NCBI GenBank assembly: GCA_016708785.1
Contig: JADJFC010000009.1
Span: forward strand, 151,235-215,234
DNA length: 64,000 bases
From: Bacteroidota bacterium
GTDB lineage: Bacteria; Bacteroidota; Bacteroidia; AKYH767-A; 2013-40CM-41-45
Direction of reading: 5' to 3'
In this document: positions 10,361-20,271 of the stretch, one piece after another
Layout of the letters: each line of letters opens with the position of its first letter
How positions within the stretch are numbered: the first letter of the stretch is position 1
The notes under the pieces: generated by a model
What the model was told of the DNA's origin: nothing
Databases searched by the model: none
Seen by the model: only the letters and a program-made list of their open reading frames with translations
Position numbers and translations under genes: made by a program

Positions 10361-11758
10361 ATGAGAAACGTGCTTTTTGCTTTTGCACTTTTTATTTCTT
10401 CTTTATCCTCTACATTTTCTCAAATTACATTTGAAAGAAATTATGACACACTAGGTTTTTACTATGCGAATTGCGTGAGACAAACACTCGATGGGGGCTA
10501 TGTCTTTTGTGGAAGTAGTTATAATTCTTCCAGCGCGCAAGATGCCGAAATCGTGAAGACCGATGAATACGGCAATGTAATGTGGGCTAAAAAATATGGC
10601 GGACCAAACACAGATGGTGCAATTGATTGGTTACTGACGATTCTAATTATTTTGTTTTTGGATTAAAGGATTTGTCAATGTTTCTCAATCCGATATTTGG
10701 ATCCTAAAATTAGACGCAAACGGTGATACTATTTTCACTAAAATCATAGAATTAGTTCAGGGACAAATTTTATAAGAGGAAGCACAAAACTTTTGATGGA
10801 GGAGTTTAACTGCTATACTGATACCAGAGGGCAAGGCTTCAATGATGTAAGCTTGATCAAACTTTACTTCTTCAGGTGATACATCTTGGATAAAAACATA
10901 TGGTGGATTGGATAATGATAATGGATATTCTGTGTCTCAGAATTCGGATTCAGGATTTATTATTTCAGGACGGACAGGAAGTTTTAATGTACAAATGGAA
11001 GACATGTATATTATTCGAACCAATGTTACTGGCGATACATTATGGACAAGAACATTTGGATTTTCAAACGTTGATTCGCAGCTCTGCAAAACAAACACCC
11101 GATGGTGGTTTTGTTTTAGCAGGTACTAGTTGGGACACTACGGTTGGAAATTATGATATTTATTAAAATTGACCCGTTAGGCACATTGATCTGGGATAAA
11201 CGATTACCAAGGGGATTGGTGAGAGTTTTGCAAGTGGACTTGAATATTATCAGATGGGAAAATAATTATTTCGGGAACTATTTTAGGTGCAGGTAACATG
11301 TATGATTCATACTTAATGGTAACTGATTCTTTTGGCGATACATTATGGGACAAGAACATTTGGACTCCCAAATCACAGTGAACAAACCTACTCACTTTCT
11401 TTAACTTCCGGCGGGTTTATTTTAGCAAGGATCTTCTGATGATATAGTCGGAGTGGCTTTTCTATTAAAGACAGATAGTATAATCAACAATCAATTTAGT
11501 AAAAACATTTCTGCAACCAACATTTATTGTTTACCTAATCCGACATCAAAATAATTCAGATAAAAAATATTTCTGAACTGGATTATCACCATTTAAAATT
11601 ATAAGATATTTAATCTTTTTGGAAGAAGTTCCTTCGGTAATCTTCAATCTCAACAAGTGAAATTGATTTAACTGGATTAATCCACAACTTTATTTAGTAA
11701 AATATTTCCAGAAAAATCAACATTGCAAACTATAAAAATTATTTTAACACAGTAATTA
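10361..11758 (+). pseudogene. Frameshifted T9SS-type secreted beta-propeller-like protein
   Basis: It starts with a good signal peptide (MRNVLFAFALF...STFSQ). Repeated units of the form TLDGGYVFCGSSY, EIVKTDEYGNVMWAKKYGG and TPDGGFVLAGTSWDT follow, one about every 50 residues, as in exported delta-60-repeat-like proteins. At least four frameshifts separate the parts (near 10660, 10750, 11080 and 11165). The tail reads IYCLPNPTS near 11525 and then an eroded sorting domain to 11758. The repeats are well kept, so the gene may be functional if the shifts are sequencing errors. The cargo role is unknown. Confidence 0.55.
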
Positions 11759-11923
11759 AAATTCCTTCACGACGGATTGTTGGAAATTTCAGACTAATTA
11801 CTTCCCCCCACGTTTTCATTTAAATTGTATTATCTCGTCTAGAAATAGCTTTACACAAAAGCAATCAGAATGACAAAATAGCATTAAAAACAGAAACGGC
11901 GATCTCGACCAGTCGCACACCTT

Positions 11924-12289
11924 ATGCGAAGGCAAGAGCCTGAGATGATCAAAATTATTGATGAAGTTAAGAGTGGCATGATTAGTATTCGTGCGGCTTG
12001 CTTCAAATACGGATTATGCAGAAATACATTAAAACTTTGGATGGTTAAAGCTTCTGTCCGTACATTAGAATCTAAAATGTCAAAAAAGCAGAATAAAATT
12101 TCAGATGAAGATATGGATTCTAAGGCTATGGAGCGGAAGATACATGAGTTGACAAGAGCTCTTGAGCACGCCCAACTTAAGATAAGTAGTTTGGAAACAT
12201 TAATAAAGGTTAGCGAGGAAGATCTTCAAATCAAGATCAGAAAAAAGCGTGGTACCAAGCAGTCAAAGAATGAGGCAAACCTTTCCTAA
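11924..12289 (+). CDS. IS3-family transposase OrfA
   Basis: A 121-residue basic protein with an N-terminal helix-turn-helix (IIDEVKSGMISIRAAC, then YGLCRNTLKLWM) and a leucine-zipper-like coiled coil (about residues 70-100, ELTRALEHAQLKISSLETL). This is the DNA-binding subunit arrangement of IS3-family elements. The ATG at 11924 (MRRQEPE) directly precedes the HTH. The 3' end overlaps the start of orfB, as expected where the active transposase is made by programmed -1 frameshifting. Confidence 0.75.
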   Translation: MRRQEPEMIKIIDEVKSGMISIRAACFKYGLCRNTLKLWMVKASVRTLESKMSKKQNKISDEDMDSKAMERKIHELTRALEHAQLKISSLETLIKVSEEDLQIKIRKKRGTKQSKNEANLS

Positions 12290-13085
12290 TGTGAGCCAGG
12301 AAGGCTTTGTGTACTGTTTGGTGCAACACGGCAGGCTTATTAGCAAGCCCAAATACATGAGCGCAAAACAAGCATTAAAATGGGTCGATATCAATTATTT
12401 GATATTCTCCGATTTCATGGATTATTAATACGCAGAAGAAAGCGAATGGTGAAAACAACAGACTCTCATCATTGGCTGAAGAAGTATCCAAATTTGACGA
12501 AAGAGATAAACATCACCGGAGCTGAACAGCTTTGGGTAAGTGATATTACGTATATCAGGACTTTGCAAGGATTTGCATATCTGAGCTTGATTACCGATGC
12601 CTATTCTAGAAAGATCGTAGGTTATTCACTATATCCAACATTGGAAGCAACTGGTTGTATTGAGGCTCTACAAATGGCTATTTCCGAATCGATTGTATTC
12701 TACGGAACATAGTCTCATTCATCATTCTGATCGAGGAATACAATATTGCTCAGCTATGTACATCGAATTATTAATGAAAGATGAAATTAAAATTAGCATG
12801 ACTCAAAGCGGAAGTCCGTATGAAAATGCAATGGCAGAGAGAGTAAATGGGATTATTAAAAATGAATTTTACACAAAAAGTTTATTCCAAAATTACAAGG
12901 AAGCTAAAAAGCATATTGACAAAGCTGTTGCAAAATACAACTCCATTAGACCTCACTCAAGCATAGATTACCTAACTCCGGAAAATGCACATTTAAGTAA
13001 TGGAATACTTAAAAAGCGTTGGAAAAAATATGCATATAAGAAAAAAGAAAGTGAGTTTTCCAAGGCATCTGCCGAATGTATATAA
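12270..13085 (+). pseudogene. IS3-family transposase OrfB (DDE integrase), frameshifted
   Basis: Frames joined across shifts near 12300, 12375 and 12710 give a typical IS3 OrfB. The N-terminal part reads GRLCVLFGATRQAY, followed by an rve integrase core. The catalytic triad is visible: Asp in LWVSDITYIR (about 12545), Asp in HHSDRGIQY (about 12730), and Glu in ENAMAERVNGI (about 12835). The C-terminus ends with YNSIRPHSSIDYLTP, also family-typical. The stop and shifts in the N-terminal quarter probably inactivate it unless they are sequence errors. Confidence 0.75.
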
Positions 13086-13462
13086 GCAATAAAAACAGGA
13101 ACCATGAGATTGATTCCTGTTATACTATCAGGTTAAGTTATTCCTTGTTGAGTTGCTCTCCAGCAGAGCTCAACTCCCTTTACTTAACATAACAAAGATC
13201 AATTAAATTATTGTAATTTAGTGCTTCAAAAGTGACAAGAAAAAACAGGACTAATTTCTAAAACTTGTAAGGTTTTTTCAGGACGAGACAGGACCTTGTA
13301 TATGATATTTCCAATCGTGGTAGCATTGACATAGATTTTTCTATGGAAAGTGATTTTACTGAAAAGGAAAAAAAGAGTTTTAAATCAAATTCAATCATAA
13401 CTAAAAAGAGAATTCGACAAAGCAGGATTAAATGTTTTTGATATTCGACTTTCAGATAATTT
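13086..13462 (+). other. Gene-free tail of the insertion element
   Basis: There is no convincing gene between the transposase stop and the right inverted repeat. A hairpin at about 13155-13185 (GAGTTG and CAACTC arms around CTCTCCAGCAGAGCT) could terminate transposase transcription. At 13300-13430 a plus frame of about 49 codons (VYDISNRGSIDIDF...) stays open but is not recognised. It may be a piece of the gene that the element entered. Confidence 0.35.
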
Positions 13463-13578
13463 AAAATGAAACGTGGGGGGTCAATTAGTCTGAAATTTCC
13501 ATTTAGTTTCAAAACAATTGAATATTCAAAGGAATGTTGAGAATTTAATAAAATTCGCGATATTTAATTAGTAGTCCG

Positions 13579-13600
13579 GTAATTTCAGATTAATTGGCTC
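13579..13600 (+). repeat. Third, degenerate copy of the element terminus
   Basis: GTAATTTCAGATTAATTGGC matches the left terminal repeat (AAATTTCAGACTAATT) with few changes and in the same orientation. It lies about 80 bases outside the right inverted repeat. It suggests an older element end or the multiple terminal repeats known from IS21-family elements. Confidence 0.4.
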
Positions 13601-13804
13601 ATTTGTTTTAAAATTGACATCATAGTCGATGTCTTCTATTGTTTTATGCAACATTTTGGAGTTAAATAAACAACAGGAATTTTGATTCAATTAACGACAA
13701 ATTCATGGTTAATAATACATATATTTCTTCGGAAACCTATAAAATTTATTAGGAATATAAGAAATAAATTTTATTTTTGATCAAAATATTTAAAGCTATA
13801 AAAA

Positions 13805-14419
13805 ATGAAACGAGCACTAATTTTGTCTACTCTAGTAGTAATAGTTGCATTAATAAATATCAATAATGTTTTTGCAGGAAAGATTATATTAAAATCAGGA
13901 ACTTTATCGATTTTAAAATCTCAAAAAAATATTAGAGTACAGTTCGATTATTCGAATATGACTGTTGGGAAAAAATTGACAGAAGAAGAGTATGTAAATA
14001 AAAAAATGAGTGAACGAAATGAAAAATCGCAAGGTTCAGGTGAAAATTGGAGGTCTGGTTGGATCAATGCTAGGAAGGACCGGTATCAACCTAAGTTCAT
14101 TGAGCTTTTAATAAACAGACAAATAAACAATCATTAACAATTTTAGAAAATGGCGATTCTCCAGTATACTTTAATAGTTAAGACAGTTTATACTGAGCCC
14201 GGTTTTAATGTTGGTGTTTTGAGAGAAAGAGCAAGGGTTAACTTTGTTTTTTATTGGTTGAAACCTTAAATCCAACAAAAGCAATTGCTGAACTAAGTGC
14301 TGATGCAATTCCCGGACAAACGATGGGTTATGATTTTGATTCAAGTTCGCTCAATTGCTGAGTCGTATGCAAAAGTTGGTAAAATGCTTGGTCAATTTAT
14401 TATTGATGAAATAAAATGA
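13805..14419 (+). CDS. Conserved Bacteroidota exported protein, frameshifted
   Basis: The first frame (13805-14137) has a signal peptide (MKRALILSTLVVIVALININNVFAG). It continues LSILKSQKNIRVQFDYSNMTVGK, YVNKKMSERNEK and WRSGWINARKDRYQPKFIELL. After shifts near 14100 and 14250 it reads VYTEPGFNVGVLRERA and YAKVGKMLGQFIIDEI to the stop at 14419. The whole, about 205 residues, resembles a Bacteroidota hypothetical family with a FDYSNMxVGK block; I know no function for it. It lies outside the APE operon and is transcribed toward it. Confidence 0.55.
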
Positions 14420-14486
14420 GGCACAACTTGCAGATTCGACTTCTACCTATGACCTTTGACTTTCACTATTATTAATAACTGAGATC

Positions 14487-14838
14487 ATGAAAAAAAGTTC
14501 TTTCTGAAACCTGTTACATTGATAACTGTTTTCCTTGTTTTATTAATTGTTAGCTCATGTAAGAAGGATAAACTGGAGCCACCAATTTCTGAATACATTG
14601 GGTATATTTCAAGTACCCAAGATAGCGATGGTGAGTTTAGCATTGATGCAGATGGAGATGGGGATATCGATGGTTATGCCACCTGTTTAAATTCAGCCAT
14701 GGCCACTGAAATCAACAATCACATCAACCAATACATGGGCGCAGAATCCTTTTTGAAGGTGGGGCCAAGTTGACTGATGCAGCCCATATAAAATATCAGG
14801 TAACCGCCATTCTTGAAAGGGATCGTGGGTATTAATTA
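14487..14838 (+). CDS. Small lipoprotein with Asp-rich segment, frameshifted
   Basis: It starts MKKSSF at 14487. After a one-base shift it continues as a lipoprotein signal ending in VLLIVSSCKKDK, with the lipobox cysteine at about 14560. The mature part has an acidic DADGDGDIDGY loop that looks like a calcium-binding site. After a second shift near 14765 it reads GGAKLTDAAHIKYQ and VTAILERDRGY to the stop. No known family is recognised. It is convergent with the APE operon, whose last gene ends 20 bases away. Confidence 0.5.
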
Positions 14839-14857
14839 ACAACAGTAAATGATGCAT

Positions 14858-15202
14858 TCATTTTAAAAATATGATCTCCGCTTTGTACAGCTTGGCAGAT
14901 ACGCTGAATTCATTTGTTGTACTTTGTTGAAACTGTAATTCTAAGAAGATACATGAGTGTGCATTGGGGTCGATAATACTTAGAAATTTTATATTACTCG
15001 CTTTTTGAAGCATAGTTTTCCCCATTTTTTCCTTTTCTGCTACCTCTTTTACCAATTCTATCATACAAACACCAGGCACAACAGGTATATTTGGAAAGTG
15101 GCCATGATAAATGGCATGCTTGGAATTTAACTGGATAGAATAAATATGCTTTTCGTTTTCTATGCGGTTATCAGTAATTTTATAAAATTCGTCCAGTAGC
15201 AT
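14858..15202 (-). CDS. Hotdog-fold 3-hydroxyacyl-ACP dehydratase-like protein
   Basis: A 114-residue protein with the FabZ/FabA-type active-site segment IYHGHFPNIPVVPGVCMIE, including the catalytic-type histidine and the PVVPG loop, followed by the central helix. FabZ proteins are usually about 140-150 residues, so this is a short version, as in APE clusters (ApeP-like). It would dehydrate 3-hydroxyacyl-ACP intermediates to enoyl-ACP while the conjugated chain is built. It is the last gene of the minus-strand operon, six bases after the lipoprotein gene. Confidence 0.75.
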   Translation of the reverse strand: MLLDEFYKITDNRIENEKHIYSIQLNSKHAIYHGHFPNIPVVPGVCMIELVKEVAEKEKMGKTMLQKASNIKFLSIIDPNAHSCIFLELQFQQSTTNEFSVSAKLYKAEIIFLK

Positions 15203-15208
15203 TAGTGT

Positions 15209-15821
15209 TCAATTTGTCTCCAGTGAGATTGTGAAATTAAAATGTTTGTGTGAAATAGTAATTATTGATGGTATGCCGTTAGAATAGTTGAGTAATGTAA
15301 CGTCAACTTTAGGCTTTCTCTTGGAAGCCAATTCTATTCGTACCAAGGAATTGCAAATGGAATCTGTAACCATATAAATGTTTTCGTTTCTCTGATGGAA
15401 TAAATAATAGTTCTGTTGTTTGATATTCAAACGACATTTTGGATGGGAATTGTAAGTTGTTCATTAACATCAATTCGAAATCTATTCGCAATGTATTAAT
15501 AATAGCTTTCTTGTCCATTTTTTTTAAAATTGAATGAACTTTAAATCCTGTTGATCGATCGAACTCAAAATCGAAAAAAGTAAGTCCTGTTTCATTGGTG
15601 AAAATTGTGCGAATACTACTGTCCGGCATTGCTTTGATTAGGAGTAATCCGCTCATGTGTTTGTTGAGGATATCAATACTTGCTGTATATAAGGCCGAAC
15701 CGTACGATGGCCGGAATTTTTCAAGGTCGCATGATTTATCTTCGGTTTTCGTGAGCTCTTTGTAAACGGATGAACATGAGCAACATAAAAACAAGAGACT
15801 ACTTAATATAAAATAGCGCAT
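15209..15821 (-). CDS. Lipoprotein of the aryl polyene cluster, frameshifted
   Basis: The N-terminus is a lipoprotein signal (MRYFILSSLLFLCCSCSS). About 130 residues follow with no recognised fold. A one-base shift near 15430 moves the frame to IKQQNYYLFHQRNENI and on to the stop at 15209. Uncharacterised lipoproteins beside the LolA-like gene are common in Bacteroidota APE/flexirubin clusters. An outer-membrane role in placing the product is an inference. The start overlaps the end of the LolA-like gene by 23 bases, indicating one transcript. Confidence 0.6.
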
Positions 15822-16430
15822 CAGGAATATTTGTATTGTTTTCTCTGTTTAAGAAGGATATGATAGTATTATCGTCTGTTAGCTCTATCATTTCAACTTT
15901 GGAAACAGTGTAAGTTTTTTGTCAACGGTGATATTGATGTTTTTAAAAAAAATCTTTGAGGCCTTTTGATGTTGGAATCATTTCAATCTTGTATGCCTGA
16001 TCAGATTCAAATATACTGATTTTGAATTCCGGGTTATTCAAAATTGTTCCCTGAAGACGCAATCAGCTATGATCTGGCTGATTTGCCTGAAGAGTTTATT
16101 CCCTTTTGTGGAAATCGTATTTTCGTTCAATCGATCCTTAATATAAATTCTATTCTGATTAATAATAATTAAATACTGAAATGGCTGGGTATATTCCATT
16201 CTCACTTTGCTTTCTTTTTAAACCAAAATTCTCCTTTCAGGATTGATTTTTCGGAAATCATGCTCATGTTTTTCTGAATAAAATCACATTTAATTGAATT
16301 TGTTTGTATTGCTACGGAGAAAATTTTGATTTGAATTTCGCCGTGTCCTCAATGGGAGTAAATGCACGATGTTGACAGAAGCTATTCAAGCTCCAGAACA
16401 TAAAAATGCGATTGGAATTAGTTTATGCAT
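15799..16430 (-). CDS. LolA-like outer membrane lipoprotein carrier, frameshifted
   Basis: Joined frames give FIQKNMSMISEKSILKGEF, FWFKKKAKVRMEYTQPFQY and LIIINQNRIYIKDRLNE. This is the characteristic core of LolA-family periplasmic carriers (an unclosed beta-barrel that shields lipid). The start MHKLIPIAFLCSGA is a signal peptide. At least four one-base shifts interrupt it (near 16385, 16310, 16010 and 15910). LolA paralogs are standard APE cluster members and are thought to carry the aryl polyene lipid or a lipoprotein across the periplasm. Its start overlaps the preceding gene's end by 13 bases. Confidence 0.7.
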
Positions 16431-17188
16431 AGGGCAATTTTAAGCAATTGATCTAACCGGACCCATTCATATCCTTGTGAACGGCCATCTTGAATTATTT
16501 TGATAAAGTAGCTACAGTAATTTTACTGGTATCATGCAAAGGATCACTGCACGGGTGGAAGGAACGTTTGATCTTTTCTCTCAATCTGACCGGATCACGG
16601 ATCACTGTATCCATGGAACGAATACTCCAGCCAATAGGGATGTAATTTCCCTTTTTTATTGCTCTAGCTATGTTTGAATTTACTACGCCATAAGGAGGAC
16701 GAAAAAAGTGTGGTCTAATATTGTCAACTTGATAGACCAAGTCGTCTAATTTTTTTAAATCACGAAATATTTTTTGTGAAGGGAAAAAGTCAAATATGTA
16801 ACTATGCGAATAGCTGTGGTTACCAATGATATGCCCGTTATTGCTAATTTCTTTAAGTAATGCTTCATTCCCTTTAATTTTATTTCCAATTAAAAAAAAA
16901 GCTGATTCAACCTTTTTGTTCCTTTAATACTCTTAATATCTCAGAGCTGAATTGTGACGGTCCATCATCAAAGGTAAGAGCCATTATTTTTTCAGTAGTA
17001 TTTGCAGAACAAATTATTTTCATAAAAAAATTGGATTGAATATTATAACAACCGTAAAAAATAATTGCTGACCACCCAATAAATAGAGCAAGATATAAAT
17101 AATTAGAGAGATGAAAAAAATAATTCATACCAACTAGCACTAAAGCGATTAAAGTAAATATAATGTTCGTGTTTTTAAAGGTCAACAT
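16418..17188 (-). CDS. Membrane-anchored polysaccharide deacetylase-family protein, frameshifted
   Basis: The N-terminus has two or three membrane spans (residues 8-55), then the NodB-fold motifs in order: MALTFDDGPSQF (motif 1), GNHSYSHSY with the metal-binding histidines (motif 2), and FFRPPYGV (motif 3). Shifts occur near 16900 and 16540. After the second the tail reads ILLHDTSKITVATLSK and ends LLKIALCIN. The family removes N-acetyl groups from glycans, with some members acting on other amides. Such a gene occurs in some Bacteroidota APE clusters, perhaps to modify a sugar or lipid head group; the substrate here is unknown. Confidence 0.7.
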
Positions 17189-17230
17189 GCAGACAAGAGT
17201 AGTATTGAATGGTTTTCTGAAGAATCGTGG

Positions 17231-18240
17231 TTATAAATTAATACTCTTTTTAAGTTGTTGGTCGGCTAACGGGAGTACGTCATGAAACGGTATTTTCCCG
17301 GTCAGGAGAGTCATTGTTCCTAGCCAAAGAGCAAAGGCTGAAGAAGTAGGATATTCGCCGCATAGGTGTTTGTAATTGCATGTTCTAACATCCTTCAATA
17401 TTGATTGTTCAAGGTAAGAATATATTTCATCACCTTTTAAATTTCCATTTCTGCCAAAGATCACAAGGTCTATAGCCTTTACCGAAAGGGATTGGGATTT
17501 TAAAAAGTCGTCAATTTTTGATACTACCTCTTCAAAGTCCGCAGGTTTGATAAAGGTTGTAAATTTCTCAAGACAAACACATGGTTTCGACGGGTGACTA
17601 TTCCCTAGTAAAAGAATGTTGCACCTTCTCCCGAAACTGTGCCCTTCTCAACTGTAGAAAACAAGTTTACAGTTGAGAGATCTTTTCGATATAATCCGAA
17701 ACGGCTTAGTATTTTATGGCTTTGAGGAGTTGTTTCGTCGATACCGCCAACCAAAATAGTTTCTGTATCATCTTCCTGAAAGAGGAAAGCGGCGTCGTAT
17801 AAAGCACTTTCAAAGGTAAGCCCACTATGGACGTAGGTGTTGTTATAATTATGACATTTGATCAATAAAGCAATCTGAGAGCCTACTGTATTGTGTGTTG
17901 ATTGAATAAATGCAGTTGGTGAAAGCATTTCTTCATTGCTCTCTGTCATCCTGGTAAGAAAAAGAGCGGTATCTTCGAGACAACCGTATGCCGTGCCGAT
18001 AATTATAGCGTCGGGTTGTTCGATACTTGCTTCAGTCAGACAATCCAACGCAGCTGTTACTCCCATTCTTATCACTCTGCTCATTCTGCGTAACAGTTTG
18101 ATATCAATATGATTTTTGTAATCAGGTTCCATGCACATAAACTTTGTTGAAGAAAATACTTTTCGCATTTGCCTTGACAATTGTTTTTCAAATGTCGGCT
18201 GAGGAGATATAGCAGAGCAGGAGTGGATGTAAATTTTCAT
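17231..18240 (-). CDS. Beta-ketoacyl synthase-like protein (chain-length-factor type), frameshifted
   Basis: The frame 18240-17605 contains AFIQSTHNTVGSQIALLIK and ILVGGIDETTPQSHKIL. This is the hallmark of the ketosynthase-like family (Pfam Ketoacyl-synt_2) paired with APE ketosynthases. The usual catalytic cysteine is absent: the THNT segment stands in its place. After a one-base shift near 17610 it continues to SSAFALWLGTMTLLTG and ends at 17231 (about 336 residues). Such proteins act as non-catalytic partners that set chain length. It follows the active ketosynthase gene by one base. Confidence 0.7.
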
Positions 18241-18241
18241 A

Positions 18242-19335
18242 TCAGACTGCAGAAAAGATCAATGATGTGCAATTTCCGCCGAATCCAAAAGAATTCGACA
18301 GGACATTTTTAAGCGTTGGGTTAACAGAAAAATTTATTTCAGGTGAAAAGGGAAATTCTTCCATTTGTGTTTTGAATCGAAGATTGGGATAAATGAATCC
18401 GGATTTGATAGATAGTGCAGAAAAAACTGCTTCAATACCACCGCAACCACCAAGAGTATGGCCTGTAAACGCTTTGGTTGAGCTCATAAGAGGGTAGGCA
18501 GCTTCAAATAATCGTTTTATTGCTGTAGCTTCTGAACGATCATTATTCTGTGTTCCTGTTCCATGAAGGTTTATATATCCTATATCATGCGGCTCCACTC
18601 CACTCTTTTTTAAAGCACCTTGCATTGCCATATATGAACCGATTCCTTCCGGAGAAGAAGCGGTTTGGTGATATGCATCGTTTGAATTATGATAGCCACT
18701 AAGCAGACAATAGGTATTTGAAAGCAAAGCTGCAATCTTTTCAGAGACGAGTACAAGGTATCCAGCACCTTCACCTAGGTTCAGCCCATTTCGGTTTGTC
18801 CCTGGCGTATAAGCCGGGCTGCAAGGAGTATCGAATTAGCCGACGATGAACAAGCTGTGCTAATGGTACTTACAAAATGCCGAATACCTAATTTCTGTGC
18901 AACAAGATCGGTAACACTTCCGCATTCGTGATTAATTACATTTATTAATCGACCCTTTTCATTGTTCGGGAGAAAGTTTTCGAAAAATATTTCAGTGAGA
19001 TCCATACCACCAACAGAGTTGGCAGAAATAAACCCTGTCCTAAGAGATTCCAGCTCCGGGATGTTTGCTTCATACAATGCTTCCTTTGCGGCCATGAAGC
19101 TCAATAATGCTGTTCGAGGGACATTCGAATTCAAACCCGTTTGATTTGCTAATTCGAGATTTGACAGCTTTACTTCGCCAACCGGGAATACATCCTTATG
19201 AACGGTGCGTAAGTTAGTAATAGGGCCAATTCCGGTCCGGCCATTTTGTAGCGCAGAAATACACTCTATCCTATTGTTTCCAATTGCTGAGATCACGCCA
19301 ACACCAGCGACGAAAACTGATTGATTTTTACTCAT
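18242..19335 (-). CDS. 3-oxoacyl-ACP synthase II (FabF-like) with internal deletion
   Basis: The N-terminal part (MSKNQSVFVAGVGVISA) leads to the active-site cysteine in STISTACSSSANS. The C-terminal part has the two catalytic histidines (LHGTGTQNN and STKAFTGHTLGG) and the GFGGNCTS end. At 18775-18790 the sequence jumps from RLIRQGQ straight to NRNGLNLGEGAGYLVL. About 35 residues that normally connect these (the AGG...PFD region) are missing, and the frame changes. Total length is about 364 codons versus about 400 in the family. It would elongate the polyene chain with its chain-length-factor partner if the deletion is an assembly artefact. Confidence 0.75.
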
Positions 19336-19348
19336 TTTTAATAGTAAA

Positions 19349-19650
19349 CTATTTCTGCTGGTGTTGAGTGATATATTCTGCTATCGTACGTATGGAATGA
19401 AAAACTTTTGGGCCATCTTCTGCATTTGTGAATTTGATCTTATACTGTTGTTGAAGAAGAACGATCAATTCTAAAGCATCGATTGAGTCGAGCCCAAGAC
19501 CTTCCACAAAAGTGGTTGATCATCACCGATATTATCGGGATTCATGTCCTGTAGATTTAGCTGAGCAATGATCTGAGATTTCAGATCAGCCATTAATTTT
19601 CCATTTATCTGATTATATAGTTGTGAGCAATTTTCCTTACTAAAAGGCAT
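19349..19650 (-). CDS. Acyl carrier protein, frameshifted
   Basis: The C-terminal frame reads VEGLGLDSIDALELIVLL, with the phosphopantetheine-bearing serine in LDSID, and ends at 19349. The N-terminal frame ends ADLKSQIIAQLNLQDMNP, one base out of phase near 19505. The ATG at 19650 overlaps the upstream stop as TAATG, suggesting coupling. An internal ATG at 19593 (MADLKSQ) would give a normal ACP length of about 81 residues and may be the real start. It would carry the growing polyene after activation by the holo-ACP synthase encoded in the same operon. Confidence 0.75.
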
Positions 19651-20222
19651 TATATTATTTTGAACATTTTTTCTACAAGCATTAGCATTACTGAGTATTC
19701 TGATTCGAGACACTCAACCCAACCACAAATGCAAGCGCGAAGAGCCTGTTCTTCAAATAGCGATTTGACATAAATACTAGTGAGCTCAGGGTCGAAAGCA
19801 GAGCTGATAAAGAAGCTGTTTTCGCCTTTGATTTTATTTCGGATGCATATTTCACCTATCACAATATTTGGCAAAGTATACGCGAATAAAGAGGGACTCG
19901 CTATATCTTGTGTGGATTGGAAATATTTTATGTCGGTATCGAGACTGGAATTTGTATTTGATAAGTTTACTCCTATTTCTTCCGGCAAATATTTTTCAGA
20001 CAGTTTGTTATCTTTCAGTAATAGTTCTGTTGCCAGAAATCCTAACTTACTTAAATTGTCCATTTTGTAAAACTTTGGATATGTAATACCAAGGAATATA
20101 TAAATTGATCCTAAAAAATCAGATATGTTTGTTCCTGAATATTCAAATACCGATATCCCGTCCTTAATTAAGTTGTTTTTACGGATTAGGATACTCGAAG
20201 ATATTTGTAATTTAGCCGACAA
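19650..20222 (-). CDS. Truncated ketosynthase-like protein of the APE cluster
   Basis: An unbroken 190-residue protein. Its segment ASPSLFAYTLPNIVIGEI, followed later by FFISSAFDP, matches the small ketosynthase-like proteins encoded in Bacteroidota APE/flexirubin clusters. No complete Cys-His-His set is visible, so a catalytic role is doubtful. A regulatory or structural partner role for the neighbouring ketosynthases is inferred. It ends in the TAATG overlap with the ACP gene, so translation of the two is probably coupled. Confidence 0.55.
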   Translation of the reverse strand: MSAKLQISSSILIRKNNLIKDGISVFEYSGTNISDFLGSIYIFLGITYPKFYKMDNLSKLGFLATELLLKDNKLSEKYLPEEIGVNLSNTNSSLDTDIKYFQSTQDIASPSLFAYTLPNIVIGEICIRNKIKGENSFFISSAFDPELTSIYVKSLFEEQALRACICGWVECLESEYSVMLMLVEKMFKII

Positions 20223-20271
20223 CTTCTTGTTTAAATTTAATTTTTAATTGAACAATTGTACTTATATTAAT

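Larger units (their letters stand above)
11781..13501 (+). mobile_element. Insertion element bounded by a long inverted repeat, carrying IS3-type genes
   Basis: The left end at 11781-11820 (TGGAAATTTCAGACTAAT, then a C-run and ACGTTTTCATT) is the near-perfect inverse of 13463-13501. The repeat is about 38 bases with one or two indels. Inside lie an IS3-family orfA and a frameshifted orfB ending at 13085, followed by about 375 bases without a clear gene. At 1721 bp it is long for IS3. The TTTCAGACTAATTGACCCCC type of end recalls IS21-family termini more than IS3. The IS3 genes may sit inside the remains of another element. No target duplication was identified. Confidence 0.6.
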
